NCBI GenBank assembly: GCA_008729055.1
Contig: SDUX01000004.1
Coordinates: 2,730,172-2,794,171 of the forward strand
Direction: 5' to 3'
Source of the DNA: Pyropia haitanensis
Taxonomy: Eukaryota; Rhodophyta; Bangiophyceae; Bangiales; Bangiaceae
DNA length: 64,000 nt
Positions 42,923 to 54,394 of the stretch are shown here, one piece after another. The position numbers were made by a program, and so were the translations under genes. Below the pieces are notes generated by a model. It was given only the letters and a program-made list of their open reading frames with translations. It was not told the origin of the DNA and searched no databases. Position 1 is the stretch's first letter. Every line of letters starts with the position of its first letter.

Positions 42923-45058
42923 GCCGCCCGCCGCAGGCCCGCCCGTGGCACGGTGGGGGCGGGCGGGACGGGCGGGGGGGGGGGGGGGGGGGGGGGGACG
43001 GACGCACTGCGAGCGGAAGGCCGCGCCGCTCCCCACTGCCGTGCAGCTAGATGGCAGGGAGGGGGGAAGGCAGGCGGCGGCCGGGGGTGCGGTCGCACGC
43101 GTGTCCCCGCGGCTGCCGGCCGGCCGGCGCCAGGCGTGGCAAGCGGGCGGCGGGGGGGGGACGACGGTGTGCGTAGACGAGGCGAGTGCTGCGAGCGGGG
43201 GGGTTGGGCACGGCGCGTCCCGGATGGGACAGGAAACGCCTGCAATGGTAAATGTGCAGCTGAATTGTGTACGCACTTTCCCATGCAGAATTCAGAGCAG
43301 CAACGCCACGACGCAGCCTGCAGCGACGTCCCATTGGTCGATCCTTTCGTATCCGGTTGAGTGGATGGTTCATCGGCGTTGCCTCCCGCTTCAGCCCGCT
43401 GCAGACTCTTGATCGCGGTGGACCCCACTTGGACAGCCGCTATTTTTCGAGTCGTCCTCGCCGCGCGCGCACGGACTGCTCGTTGCGCGCGCACAGGGCG
43501 TCGAGCGGCGGAGAGCGCGTGAACGAGGCGGGGGCGAGCGCGCGGGGTGCGCTTCTCCTTTGTGGCTGTTGCTGTGGCGTCACGCCCGCTGCCGCCCCTT
43601 GCCAGCTGCCGTCGCGTCCTTCCCCTCTGCACCGACGGTTGCCGCGCGCAACCACCGCCGCCGCCCCCCCCCCCCCCCCCCCCCCTCCGCCGCCGCCGCC
43701 ACTCGAGCCGCCGCCACTCGAGCCGCCGCCGCGCGCACCACGCCCCAGCGGGCGGACGGTGCCGCGCCGCGGCGAGCGCGTTGCCGCCCGCCGCCCCCAC
43801 CACCGCGCTGCCGTGGCGGGCGGGCGGCGGCGCGGACGCCAGCCGCCGCCGCCGCCGCCGCCGCCGGCGCGGCGGTGCGGCCGCCGGCGTGGGCCGCGGT
43901 GGCCCGCCGCGGGCGCCACCGCCCCACGCTGGGCGCGACGCGCGGCTGGTGCGCCAGAGGCGGCGCGGCGGTCGTCGTCGGTGGGGCTGGCCCTTGGCGG
44001 GCTCGCCCCGCCGCCGACGCCACCGCGCCAGAGAGCGCCGCGCGGGTCACAAGAAGAGGTAGCCGGCCCCTTTTTTTGTGTCTCGACTCCTCTGGGCACC
44101 CGCCCCACGCAGCACACAGACAATACATACCCCCAAGCGGCGCACACACCCAAGGTCAAGGCCGCCGCCACACGGCCGACCGGAACACGGCGCACAGCAC
44201 CCCCGACGGCCACCCCCAGCGTCCCCCACGAGCCGCCGCCGCCGCGGTCACCCCAAACGGTAGGTCGTCGGCCCCACCGCGGTTCCGTCTCCCCTTTTAC
44301 CGCCCGCCAGAGCCGCCCGCACCGGCGAGCGCGCCGCCGGCGGGCGTCGGGGGCGGCACCGACCGCCCGCCCCCCCCCCCCCCCAACCCCGTCTACGGGG
44401 GAAGCACCCGTGGGGGAAGGCGCTGCCCGCCACGGCCGCCGCGGCACGGCCGCACCCCACGGCCGGGTAGGGCGGGTGGGCGGTGCGCGGCGCGCCCCCT
44501 CCCCCCACCGCATCCATCCCCGCCGGGCTGCCGCCGTCGGGGCGGCGTCATCGGGGCGGACCGCGCCCCGCCGCCCCGCCCCAGGGGCGCCAAGACGCAC
44601 CGCAAGGAGGGTGGGAATGGCGTCCGCCTCGCCGTCGACCGCGGGCGGGGTGGCCGTCGCCGTGCCGCGCGGCCGCGCGTGGTGGCTCGATGCAGCGGCG
44701 GCGGCGGCCGGGCGCGACGGACCCGGGGGGGGAACGTGCGCACGCGCCTCGCCGCCCCTGCGGCCTTGCGCGGCGTGACGGCACGACCGCACCGCGGCGG
44801 CGGGCACGCGGCGGGCGGGCAGGAGCGGCAGCGGGCGTGGGTGGCGGCGACGCGCGGCGACCGTGGCGCGACCATTGGCGCCCGGCTCCACGCCACGCCC
44901 CCCCCCCCCCCCCGCCCCGGCGTCCTCCTCCCTACGCACACACACACGCATGCAGTCGCGACCGCCCACGGGCGGCCGCTCTACCCCACTCCTCCCGCCC
45001 CCCGCCCCCCGCCCCCCCCCGCGGCCCCTCCGCAGCAGAAGAAACACGCGCCCAGCGC
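42923..45058. other. spacer without a supported gene
   Basis: About 2.1 kb. 42867-42915 and 42975-42998 are G tracts. 43226-43450 is AT-richer. 43560-44780 is open on both strands but reads only Arg/Pro or Arg/Gly strings. A T-run with pyrimidine tract near 44068-44118 could be part of an intron. No coherent protein is seen. Confidence 0.35.
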
Positions 45059-47128
45059 TCAGCCCGGCCCCGCGCGCGGCCCCAGCCCCCCCGCGGCGCG
45101 CCCCCAGCGCAGCGCGCCCGCGACGCCCAAGTTGAGCGGCACGATCAGGAACGTAAACATGGACGCGCCCGTACACGCGCCGAGGTAGTTGGCCGCGTCC
45201 GCCGCCACCTGCGCCGGCGTCACGCCCGCGACGACGCTGTTGACGGTCGTCACAAAGCTGCCGTACCGGATGTCAAACAGCCACTCGGCAAACATGTTGG
45301 ACTTGAACAGCGTGATGCGCGAGCGGGACAGCTCCGACACGGCGAGGCGGGACGGCAGGTAGCGCGTCGCGCCGTCAAAGTCCACGACGCGGCCCAGCTC
45401 CAGCTGCACGTACCGGTCCTCCTGGCCGACGAGCGCGATCTGCCGGTCGGGGCCGGGCGGGCCCGCCGCCGCCTCGGCCGCCGTCTGCGAGTAGACGGTC
45501 AGGTGGAGGGCGGAGCGCGACGCAAACTGGTGGCGGAACGCGGCGGTGATGGCCTCGCGCTTGTCCAGCACCGCCTGCGTCGGCGGGTCTGCCGCGGCGC
45601 CGCCGCTGCCGCCACCGCCGCCGTCGCCCGTGCCCGCGCCGCCGTCGGCGCCGCCCGCCGTGGCGGACGTGTTGATGCCGAGCACGACGGGCGGCGGCGG
45701 TACCGGCAGCGGCGGCAGGTCTGGCAGCGGCGCGTTGACAGACAGCGTCGGGAGCTCGTCAAAGTTGGTCGTGAACCCGTCCGTCTTGATCAGCTTGAGC
45801 TCCGACCCGTCGTGGTCGGGCAGCCACCGCACCCGCCCCTCTGGCCGGTCCGCCTCGGCGCCCGTCTCGACCAGCCGGTACCGCACGCTCGCGAGGCCGT
45901 CCTCGGACGGGTAGAAAAACCCCGAAAAAAAGTAGACGTTGCAGTGCATCGACACCAGCTCCTCAAAGTCGGACGAGTTTGTCGAGATGGACCCGTACGT
46001 GAGCGTGAACCAGCGGCGCTCGCCCTCAAAGTTGCGCTCCCACGGGTCGCGGCCGCCAAAGTCGAGGATCTTGAGCGCCGTGATGCCGTCGATGTGCTCG
46101 AGGATCGCCTCGGCAATCGCCGACAGCGAGTGCGGGAAGATGTACCCCGTGTCCTGGCTCCGCCGCATCTGCCCGTCGACGCAAAACTGGAACGCGTCGC
46201 TCGTCGTGAGCGACAGGCTCAGGCCGACGGGGAGCCCCGCGTTGGCCCGGTCCGCCGACAGGGTCATCGGGTTGCGGGTTGGCGCGAGCGCCGACACCGC
46301 CCCGACGCCGATGCGCATGCACGCGGTGCACCGCGGGTCGGCCGACGGGTCGAGCCCCGGCAGCGGCTTGAGCCCATTGTGCCCGTCATAGTTGGCGAGC
46401 ACCCGCGTCAGGCTCATCGCCGACAGCCGCTCCGCACACGTGTCAAACGGGGCCGCCGCGGAGCCGGCGGTGACCTCCTCCACCACCCCCGACGTGAGGG
46501 TGTACGGGTACGCCTCCTGGTAGCCGTCCTCCCAGTTGACAAACGCGCGGGCGGTGAAGATGGGGTGCCCCGGGTAGGTGGCGGTGGGGTAGTGCGCAAA
46601 CGCGGGGATCTCCCGAAACGCCGTGCACACCGTCAGCGCCGGCACCTCCAGCGCCGCCGACGGCACGAGCGACACCTTGACGACCGGCTTGCGCAGCGAC
46701 TGCACGTACGTGGCGAGCAGCACCGCGAGGGAGATTGCAAACAGCAGCGCCGCGACCACCACCGACAGGACCGAGGTGAGCCGCGCCTGCCGCCGCAGCG
46801 GCAGGCCGCGCCAGTAGGCCACGCACGCCGACCAGCTGGGCCGCTGCCGCAGCGGCGCCAGCCACAGCTGCCACCGCGGGGGCGGGTTGGACCCAAACGC
46901 CGCGGCGTCCCGCGCCGCCAGCCGCGGCGTGTAGCCGTGGCTGCCGCCCTGGGCGGCCGCGGCGGCGGCCGCCGCCGCGCCGCCGCCGCCGCCGCCGCCG
47001 CCGCTGCTGCCGACCAGCGAGTCCTCGTCGCTGTCCACGTACGCCACGTACGCGCCGGCGGCGGTGGCGGCGGCCGCCGCCCCGGCCGTCGCGGCCGCCT
47101 CGTCGGTGGCCCGCCGTGAGGCGGCCAC
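45059..47128 (-). CDS. DEG/ENaC-like two-TM channel protein (5' end incomplete)
   Basis: The frame of 689 codons is open from a GTG at 47128, but no ATG lies in frame, so the true start is upstream. The architecture is: cytosolic N-terminus (acidic 'DSDEDSL'), TM1 at residues 117-142, a 500-residue ectodomain, TM2 at about 648-671, and a short basic tail. Just after TM1 is 'EVPALTVC', the post-TM1 'FPAvTiC' motif of DEG/ENaC channels. TM2 reads 'YLGACTGASMFTFLIVPLNL', with a GAS triplet where family members have the G/S-x-S selectivity filter. The ectodomain has about seven Cys and aromatic strands. The usual His-Gly before TM1 is replaced by 'YWRGLP'. At the 9-C run 47173-47181 a second frame takes over and extends the N-terminus towards 47937. 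If the assignment holds, it is a trimeric cation channel. Confidence 0.65.
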   Translation of the reverse strand: MAASRRATDEAAATAGAAAAATAAGAYVAYVDSDEDSLVGSSGGGGGGGGAAAAAAAAAQGGSHGYTPRLAARDAAAFGSNPPPRWQLWLAPLRQRPSWSACVAYWRGLPLRRQARLTSVLSVVVAALLFAISLAVLLATYVQSLRKPVVKVSLVPSAALEVPALTVCTAFREIPAFAHYPTATYPGHPIFTARAFVNWEDGYQEAYPYTLTSGVVEEVTAGSAAAPFDTCAERLSAMSLTRVLANYDGHNGLKPLPGLDPSADPRCTACMRIGVGAVSALAPTRNPMTLSADRANAGLPVGLSLSLTTSDAFQFCVDGQMRRSQDTGYIFPHSLSAIAEAILEHIDGITALKILDFGGRDPWERNFEGERRWFTLTYGSISTNSSDFEELVSMHCNVYFFSGFFYPSEDGLASVRYRLVETGAEADRPEGRVRWLPDHDGSELKLIKTDGFTTNFDELPTLSVNAPLPDLPPLPVPPPPVVLGINTSATAGGADGGAGTGDGGGGGSGGAAADPPTQAVLDKREAITAAFRHQFASRSALHLTVYSQTAAEAAAGPPGPDRQIALVGQEDRYVQLELGRVVDFDGATRYLPSRLAVSELSRSRITLFKSNMFAEWLFDIRYGSFVTTVNSVVAGVTPAQVAADAANYLGACTGASMFTFLIVPLNLGVAGALRWGRAAGGLGPRAGPG

Positions 47129-47838
47129 CCCACCGGCAAACGCGACGCCGCCGCCGCCGCCGCCCCAGCCGTCCCCCCCCCGCCGCCGTCCCCGCTGGCG
47201 GTGGCGCTGCTGCCCCCCCCCCCCGACGTCCCCTCACTCACGCCACTCCCCCCCGACCAGTCGCTGCTGTCGGTCGCGGCCGCCGCGGCGGCCGCCTTGG
47301 CCGCCGCCGCCGCGTCGCGCGCGGCCGCCGCTTCCGGGTTCCACCACGCGGCCGCCGCGGCGAGGAGGCTGCTCGTCAGGCCCGTCGCGGCGGCGGCGGC
47401 GCCCCAGCGGGGGGACGACGCCGGCGACCGCGTCGGCGCGGAGCCGCCACCACCGCCGGGCGTGGCGGGGGGGGTGACCAGCGGCAGCGGCGGCGGCGGC
47501 GGCGGCGGCGGCCGCCGCCGCGGCGGGCTGCCGGCGGTGGCGGCGGAGGAGGGCGGCGTGGCGGCGGGGCCCCACGGGCGCCACCGGCGGCCAGCGCGCG
47601 GGGTGGACGCCGCCGAGCGGGGCGGCGACGGGTCCGCGCTGGCCGCCACGCCCGCCCGGCCGCCCGCCCACCAGGTGGTCCACCCCCCCTCGGCCACCCG
47701 CGGCTCATCCGCCGACGGCGCACGCCACGGGACGCCCAGCCAGCCGCCGCCGCGGGGTATGACGGGCCCGCCCGCGACGCCCGCCCCGCCCGCTCCCCAC
47801 GCGGCGGCCGCGGCGTCCGCCGCGGGCGGCCGGTAGCC

Positions 47839-47869
<31 letters not shown>

Positions 47870-47937
47870 ACGGCCCCCCCCCCCCCCCCAGTGGTGCCCC
47901 CCCCCCACCAGCGGCCGCCAGTCCACCCGCCGGTCAT
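47129..47937 (-). CDS. probable N-terminal extension of the DEG/ENaC-like protein
   Basis: Upstream of the 9-C run at 47173-47181 the coding signal moves to another frame. It reads 'AADSSDWSGGSG'-like Ser/Gly-rich sequence preceded by an Ala/Trp region ('TGLTSSLLAAAAAWWNPEAA') and further Pro-rich sequence to a possible ATG at 47937. Low complexity and the homopolymer make the join uncertain. It could instead be part of a separate upstream gene. Confidence 0.35.
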
Positions 47938-48422
47938 ACCCCGCGCCCGCCGCGACGACCCGGTACGCGGCGCCCGCGGGCGGCGCGGCGCGTGCCTCTG
48001 GCGGCGCCGCCGACGGCGGCAGCGCCACGCTCACCCGCACGGCGGTCGCCTCGGACAAGACGTACGCGTCGATGCGGTCGAGCGCGTCGGGGTTGTCAAA
48101 GCCGCCGCCGCGCGTCGCCGCCGCCGCGGTCGCGGCGTGCAGGTGCTGGATGAGCGCCGCGGCGGTGCGGGGCGGCAGGCCGCGGCGGGTGGCGGCGGCC
48201 AGCTGCCGCCGCACCCGCACGGCGGTCGTGGCGGTGCGCGCCGACGCCTCGACGCCCGCCTGCGCGAGCCGGATGTGCGCCGCCGCGGCGGCGCGGAGGG
48301 AGGGGCGGGGGGGGGGGCGGGCGGCAGGGGGGGGGGGGTGCCGGGGGGGGGGGGGGTGCGGAGGACCGCATCGTGGTGGTGGGGGGGGGGGTGGGGGGCG
48401 CGCCGCAAAGGCGGCCGCAAAA

Positions 48423-48454
<32 letters not shown>

Positions 48455-48683
48455 CGCGGCCGCGGCGGCGGCGGCGGCGGGGGGGAGGCGGTGGGGGGCG
48501 CCGCCACCGGCGCCGCCCCCCACCGGGGGGAGGGGCGCCAGCGGTGCGGGCGTCGGCCGAGGGGGCGGCCGGGGGCGACCGAGGGGGCGGCACCGCCGGC
48601 GCGCGCGCCAGCCGCGGCGGCCGGCGTGTGGGGGGGGGCGCGGCGGCAACGGTGGCGGTCGCGGCGGCGGCGGCGGTGGCGGC

Positions 48684-48717
<34 letters not shown>

Positions 48718-49968
48718 GTGGTGGTGGTGGGGGTGGTGGTGGTGGTGGTGGTGGTGGTGGGGGCGGCGACGGCGGCCGGGACGGCGGCGGGCGGCGGCGG
48801 GCGGCAACGCCGGGCGGCCGCGGCGGCGGGGCGGCCGCGCGGCGCCACCACCCGCCGGGCGGCGTGGCGGCGGCCGCACGCGGCGGGGCGGTCGGCCAGC
48901 GCGCGCGGCGGCGGCCGCACGCGTGTGGGGAGGGGGGGCGCGGGGGGAGGTGCCGGCGTGGCGCCGAGGGGGGCAGCACGCCCCGCCGCCAGTGCAGGGG
49001 GCGGCCGCGGGGCGGGCGCAGCAGCAGCCGCGGCCGCGGCAGCGCCGGCGGTGGTGGTGGGTGTGGTGGGGGGGGGGCGGCGCGGCGGGCGCCCCGCGGC
49101 GGGCGTGCGGCCTCCCCCCCCCCCCCCCCCCCCGCGGGGGCAGGCCAAGCGCGGCAGGGGGCGGGGGACGCCGCGGCGGCGCCGCCGACGCCCGCCGCCC
49201 ACGCGGCGGCGGCCCTGCCGGCGCGGCCGGCCGGCCGGCCGGCCGGCGGCGGCCGGGCCGGCCGCCGCCGCGATCGTGCCGCCGCGGCGGCGGCAGTTCC
49301 CGCGGCCGCGTCCCGTGACGTGACGGCGGAGGGGAGGGGGGGGGGGGGGGAGGCCGCCGCCGCGACCGTGGGGGGGGGGGGGGTGGGCGTGCCCGCGCCG
49401 CCCCCCGCCGCGGGTACCGTACGCCGCGCGGCGGCGGGCACGGCAGGGGGCGGCGCGGGCGGGCGCGGGGGTGGGGGGGGGGAAGACCCGAGCCACTGGC
49501 CGCGGCGTGACCGCCGTCGCGGCGGCGGCGGCGGAGGCGGTAGCGGCGGCGGCGGCGAGGCCGCGCCGCCGCTGCCGTCGCGGCAGCGGCGGCGGCGGCG
49601 GCAGCGCGGCGTCGGCCGCGCGGCGGGCGGCCGCCGCCGCCGCCGCGGCGGCCGCGCGGCTTGGCAACGGCGGGAGCCCGTGCGGGGGGCGGCCGCCCGG
49701 TGGGGCGGCCGCCGGGGGGGGGGGGGGGGGGGACTGCCACCCACGCGCCGCGTCGGCCGGCTGGCGCGCGCGGCGCGGCGCGGGGCGGCAGCGGCAGCGG
49801 CGTCGGCCGAGGCGTGGCGGGCGGTGTCACTCGGCCGCCCGCCCCCCCCCCCGCCCCCCCCCCCCGTGCCCGCGCGCCGCCCAACGGGGGTGGTGGTGGC
49901 GTGGCGGGGCGGGGGGGAGGCGGAGGCTGCGGCTGTTGGCGGGCGGCCGCGTCGATTGGTCCACCCAT
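47891..49968 (-). CDS. low-complexity candidate gene, composite frames
   Basis: I do not recognise it. The most protein-like part (47930-48290) reads 'RLAQAGVEASARTATTAVRV', 'GLPPRTAAALIQHLHAATAA' and 'GFDNPDALDRIDAYVLSEAT', an ordinary helical composition with high G/C third positions. A possible ATG at 49968 ('MGGPIDAAARQQPQ') opens an upstream Pro/Arg/Ala-rich region, but G/C runs at 48300-48390, 49115-49135, 49337-49350 and 49720-49732 break the frame repeatedly. It may be the N-terminal part of the DEG/ENaC-like gene or a separate gene. Confidence 0.3.
48690..48775. repeat. (GGC/GGT)n microsatellite
   Basis: This is a trinucleotide tract of GGC passing into GGT, about 85 bp, inside the low-complexity candidate gene. 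Confidence 0.8.
49219..49265. repeat. GGCC tetranucleotide palindromic tract
   Basis: Consecutive GGCC units (about five in a row), followed by further GGCCGG and GGCCGCC. The tract is self-complementary and resembles the inverted repeat at 40937-40970. Confidence 0.8.
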
Positions 49969-50982
49969 GTTCTCTCTGCCGCTGGGGGACACTCGCGATG
50001 GGGGTGATATACAGCAGAGACGCGGCCAGGGAGGACACTCGCGCGGTGGAGGGCGTGCGGGTGTGCGGGGGGTGGGGTGGGGCGGGGGGGGGGGGGAGGG
50101 GGGGGTTGGAAGGGGCAAGGGTTGCAGTCACCCCGCCGGCGTGTGCATGCTGACGGTACAGCTCCCCCCCCCACCAGCGCCCCCTCTCTGCGCTGTTTGC
50201 TCGTCTGTGTGCCGCACGCGGTGGGGTCCCCGGCGCGCGCGGCACCCACCCGATGCGGTGGGATCGGCGGCCCGGCCGGCGCCTTGGCCGCCGCTGTGGA
50301 CCACTCGGCGTTCCGCAAAGGGGTGTCAGGCGGTGGCCCGCCGGTCCCGTCTGTCGTTTGGCCCGGCCGAGATCCGGCACCGCCGCCCGCCGGGGGGGCG
50401 CGGCCGCCCCGCCGCCCTCAACGGGGGCCCACACCTGAAACCCCGCGCCACCCAACAATCGACAGATTGTACGGTACGGCCCGCCCTGCTGTTTTTCCCT
50501 CCTCTTTTTTCCTTGTGGCGCACGCGCCGGGGGGGCGCGCGCCCCAAGGGGTGACAGGGGGGGGGGGGGGGGCGTGGAGTGCGTTGGGGGGGGGGGGGGG
50601 GGGGGAGGGACGAGCTGCTGGCGGCCGGTCTTGTTTGCGCTGATCCCCGCTCGGGCCCGCCGCGCCTCGCCGGCGGCCGCTGCCCCCCGCCCCCCCCCCG
50701 CCGGCGGCGGCCCCCCCACGAGACGCGCATCTGCACGAGCAGCGGGGGCGGGGGGAGGGTCGGTGTGCCGGCAGAGGGTGGTCGGGAGCGACGGAGCGGC
50801 GCTGCCGCGCGCGCGGCCGCGGCCCAGCGGGCGGCGCCGCCGCGGCGTCCCGCTCCTCCTCCTCCCTCGTGCGCCGCGGCGGGCCGCTCGGCCGCCGCAA
50901 CCTCTGGCTTGGTCGTCGCCGCGGCCCGCCGGCCGCACGGTAGACGGCGGCGGCGGCCACCGCGTCCGCGGCGGGGGTCTGT

Positions 50983-51017
<35 letters not shown>

Positions 51018-52158
51018 GGCCGCGGCCGCGGCGGCGCGCTGGCAGACGTGGCTGTTTTTTTTCTTGTGTCTGGGGTTGTGCTTTGGCTGTTCTTCTTGCT
51101 GCTGCCGTGCGCGCGCTCGTCGGCTCCGCGGCGTTGGCTCCCTCGCGACGCGCGGCCGGCCCCGCGGCGGGCGCGGCGCGCGTCTCGGGGGCGGGAGCGA
51201 AGCGGGGGGAGGTGTCCGCCGCCGCCGTCGGCCACGCGCGTGGCGCCCAGTGTCTGTTGGGGGGCAACCTGACACAATGCGAAAATAAATATGTGGATTA
51301 AATACACTCCACTGCGAACGCATCCGGCCGGGGCGTGCCTGGTCCTTTGGAGCCGCACCGCGCGGGGCGTCCCCGACCGGATGACGACCTCCACTTCTGT
51401 ACTGATCACTCGTCACTGTGGAAAGTCGTTCCGCAACGAAACGTAGATCAATTCGGTGTCGGTTCCATGATGGTCTCACTGCGTCGTGCGGCTCTGTCGC
51501 GGCCGGCGGGTGGTTGTGGTCGTCCTGGACCACCCACGGCCAATCAGACCTGGCTCTGTGCCGCGGTACATACAGGCCTGTGGGCCACGATGCGATCCAA
51601 TGGTGTACTCCCCATAAACAGCCGCCATCACCCGTGGATTGTCAGAGGGCACACTCGGGAACGCGCTGCGCACGGTCGATCGGGTCCCCTGTCTTGTCCG
51701 AGACAGGCGGCTGCAAGTCCCGACGGACACCCCTCCGGATCGCGGCGCGGCTGTCCCTGTCCCCCACCTGCACGCGCCGGCGCGCCGCCGCTCGCCTGGC
51801 TCTGCGCAGCGGCGGCCGCCGTGCCGCCCCCCGCCGTGCCGCCCGCCGCTCCCTGCCGCCGCTCGTGCGCGGTCGCGGCGGCCAGCGCTGGCCGCCTCGG
51901 CAGCCGCCGCCGCTGCCGCTGGCGGCCACCCGCTTCCGCCTCGCCCGCCCGGTCCCGTTGTTCCGCGCCCTCCCCCGCCGTCGGTGGTGGACCACCCGCT
52001 CTCCCGCCCGTCGCCTTGGCGGGGGGGGTGCTCCTCGACGCCGCTCGCCGCGGCCGCGGCTGCCGCCGCTGTCGCGGCTGCCGCCGCCGTTGCCGCTGCT
52101 GCCACCGCTGCTGCCACCGCTGCCGCCGCGGACGCCACCGCCGCGGACGCCACCGCCG

Positions 52159-52189
<31 letters not shown>

Positions 52190-52260
52190 TTCGCGCCGCG
52201 GCGGCGGCCGCGCGCCATCGCCCCGCGACGGCGTCGCGGCAGCCCCGGCGCGGTGGCGCC
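49969..52260. other. spacer without a supported gene
   Basis: About 2.3 kb. G runs lie at 50559-50575 and 50586-50605. A pyrimidine-rich stretch is at 50490-50515. A short AT-rich patch (51280-51305) and ordinary sequence with lower GC (51380-51620) follow. Open frames on both strands read basic/Pro-rich strings only. It should contain the promoter of the acid phosphatase gene. Confidence 0.35.
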
Positions 52261-52603
52261 ATGGCCGCCCCTGACAGCGGCGCGCCGGCGGCCGGGCGGC
52301 CGGGTGGCGGCGGCGCCCCCCCGCCTCCCCCCCCAGCGGCGCCGCCACCGCCGTCCGCGGCGGGCTCCGCGCCCGCCGCTGCTGGCGGGCCGTCGCACGC
52401 GGCGGCGGTGACCGCGGCGGCGGCGGCAGGGGCGGCGCCCCCCCCCGCCCACCCCCCCCCGGCGTCGCCCACGGGTGCGGGCGCCGCGGCGCCCCCCCCC
52501 CCCCCGCTCGCGACAAGCTGCTGCTCGTGCTGGAGCTGTGCCGCCACGGCGCGCGCACCTCCCTCTTTGAGCTCCCCAGCAGCGGCGGGGCCGGCGGGTC
52601 GCT

Positions 52604-52634
<31 letters not shown>

Positions 52635-54394
52635 GCGGGCGCCCCCCCCCCGGGGCGCTGACGCCCGCCGGCGCCGCCGCGCACACCGCCCTCGGCGGCC
52701 GCCTCCGCTCGCGCTACCTCGCCGCCGGCCTCTTCACCCCGGCCGACGACCCGGCGGCGGTCGCGTGGGCGCGCTCCACCTACACCGACCGCACCATCCT
52801 GTCGGCCAACGCGCAGCTGGCGGGGCTGTTTCCGCCCGCGCCGGCCGCTCCCGATGACCGTGGCGGCGGCGGCGGCGGCGGCAGCCCGCCACCGTGGCAG
52901 TCGGTACCCGTGCACGTCGAGTCGGCGTCGACAGACAGCCTGCTGCTGCCCGGCCGTGGGTGCCCGCGGCTGGCGGCACTCCTCGCCGCCCGCCCCGCGT
53001 CGGCTGGCTGGGCCGCCTACGAGGCGGCGGCGCAGGCGCAGCTCCGCCGCCTCGGCCGCGCGCTCGGCGTGTCTGGCCGGCTGCGGCTGCAGGACGTGGC
53101 ACACGTCAATGACGTGGTGGTGGCCGAGGCGGCGGCCGCCGCGGATGCCGTCACGGCCGGTGGCGGCGGAGGCGGCGGCGGCGGGCGGCCACGCGGGCCC
53201 GCGGCGGCGACGCTGGGCGAGCCGCTCGTCGCGTGGGTGGCCGACGTTGCCGACTGGCTGGTCCGCCAGTCCGTCGCGGGCGCCGAGGTGCAGGCGCTAA
53301 AGTCGGGGCTGTGGCTGGGCGACGTCGTCGCCCGCCTGCGTGGCGCCGCGAACGCAGACGCGGGCGTCGTCGTCGGTGGCAGCGGCGGCGGCCCGGTGGC
53401 GGTGCCGCCCAGCCTCGAGGCCGCCACCGCCGAGGCCGCCGCCCGCGCCGCGCGGGGCGGCCCCTTTGGCGCGCGCCCGCGGCCGGCGGCGGCCCCCCGG
53501 TTTGTCCTCTACTCTGCGCACGACACGACGCTGGCGGCGGCGTTGGCGGCGCTGGACCTCTTGGACGGGCCCGCGGGTGGGCGCAACCCACCGTTCAACG
53601 CGTCGCTGCTGGTGGAGCTGTGGCGGCGGCCGCCGACGCCGGCGCCGGCGCCGGCGCCGGCGCCGGCGGTCGCGGCGGGGGGGGCGGGCAGGCGGCCCGC
53701 CGCGGGTGCCGCCCCGACCTACGCGGTGCGGCTGCTGTACAATGAGCGGGTGGTGGAGCTGGGCTGGTGCCGCGGGGGCACCGCCGCCGGTGGCAGCCGC
53801 CGCGCCGCCGCCGCCGCCACCGCGTTTTGCCCGCTCGACGCGTTTGTCGCGCACACCGCGGGCCGCACGTCGGCCACGGCCGCCGACCACGCCGCCCGCT
53901 GCGCGGGGCCCGGCAGCGCCTGGGCCGCCCCGCTGCGGCGGCTGACCGGCTGGCCGCCCGCCGCGGGCGGCGCCGCCGCGGCCGCCGCCGCGGCGGCGGC
54001 GGGGGGCGACTCGCCCGCGTCGGGCGCGTCGTTTGGCCCGCCCCTCACCGCCGGTCGGGGCGGCGGCGGCGGCGCCTCCCCGCTGCCGGCGGTGCTGGTC
54101 GTTGCCGCCGCGGCGGCGGGGCTGCTGCTGCTGGCGGCGGCGGCGGCGGTGGCGGCGCGCGCGCGTGCGGTGGGGGGGGGGGCGCCGCCGGCCGGGCGGC
54201 CAAGCCGCGCCGCCGCCGCGCGCGGGCGCGGCGGCTGTGGACGAGCGCGTGGACTGGGGGGGGGGAGGGGGACGGCGACGAGGACGAGGACGGGTGGGAC
54301 GGGCGCGCCGGCGGGCGCGTGCGGCGGCGGCGGCCGCCGGGGGTGGTGGCCCCGGGGGGGGGGGGGCACGCCGTCCACGTGCTTCCGTAGTTGA
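52261..54394 (+). CDS. histidine acid phosphatase, type I membrane, frame-broken
   Basis: The catalytic start 'DKLLLVLELCRHGARTSLFE' (about 52512-52570) matches the histidine acid phosphatase signature: the RHG phosphate-binding triplet, Arg two residues later, then Ser. The second catalytic element 'YSAHDTTLAAALAALDLL' (53512-53565) has the His-Asp pair. Between them lie 'LRSRYLAAGLF', 'ARSTYTDRTILSANAQLAGLF' and 'DVAHVNDVVVAE', all in family order. A Gly/Ala stalk and a C-terminal membrane helix at about 54078-54165 suggest a lysosomal/vacuolar or surface enzyme like ACP2. From the ATG at 52261 a Pro/Ala leader, perhaps with a signal segment, joins at the 14-C run 52492-52505. Another shift is at the 10-C run 52642-52651, and the acidic cytosolic tail 'GDGDEDEDGWDG' needs one near 54250. 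It hydrolyses phosphomonoesters at acid pH. Confidence 0.8.

Noticed and set aside
43440..45176. Long minus-strand frame next to the DEG/ENaC-like gene
   Set aside because: Its translation is Arg/Gly/Pro-rich without any coherent segment, and the opposite strand is equally open. No support for coding.
47126..47128. GTG as start codon of the DEG/ENaC-like protein
   Set aside because: Nuclear genes rarely use GTG. The frame is open further upstream and the coding signal continues in another frame beyond a C run, so the start is elsewhere.
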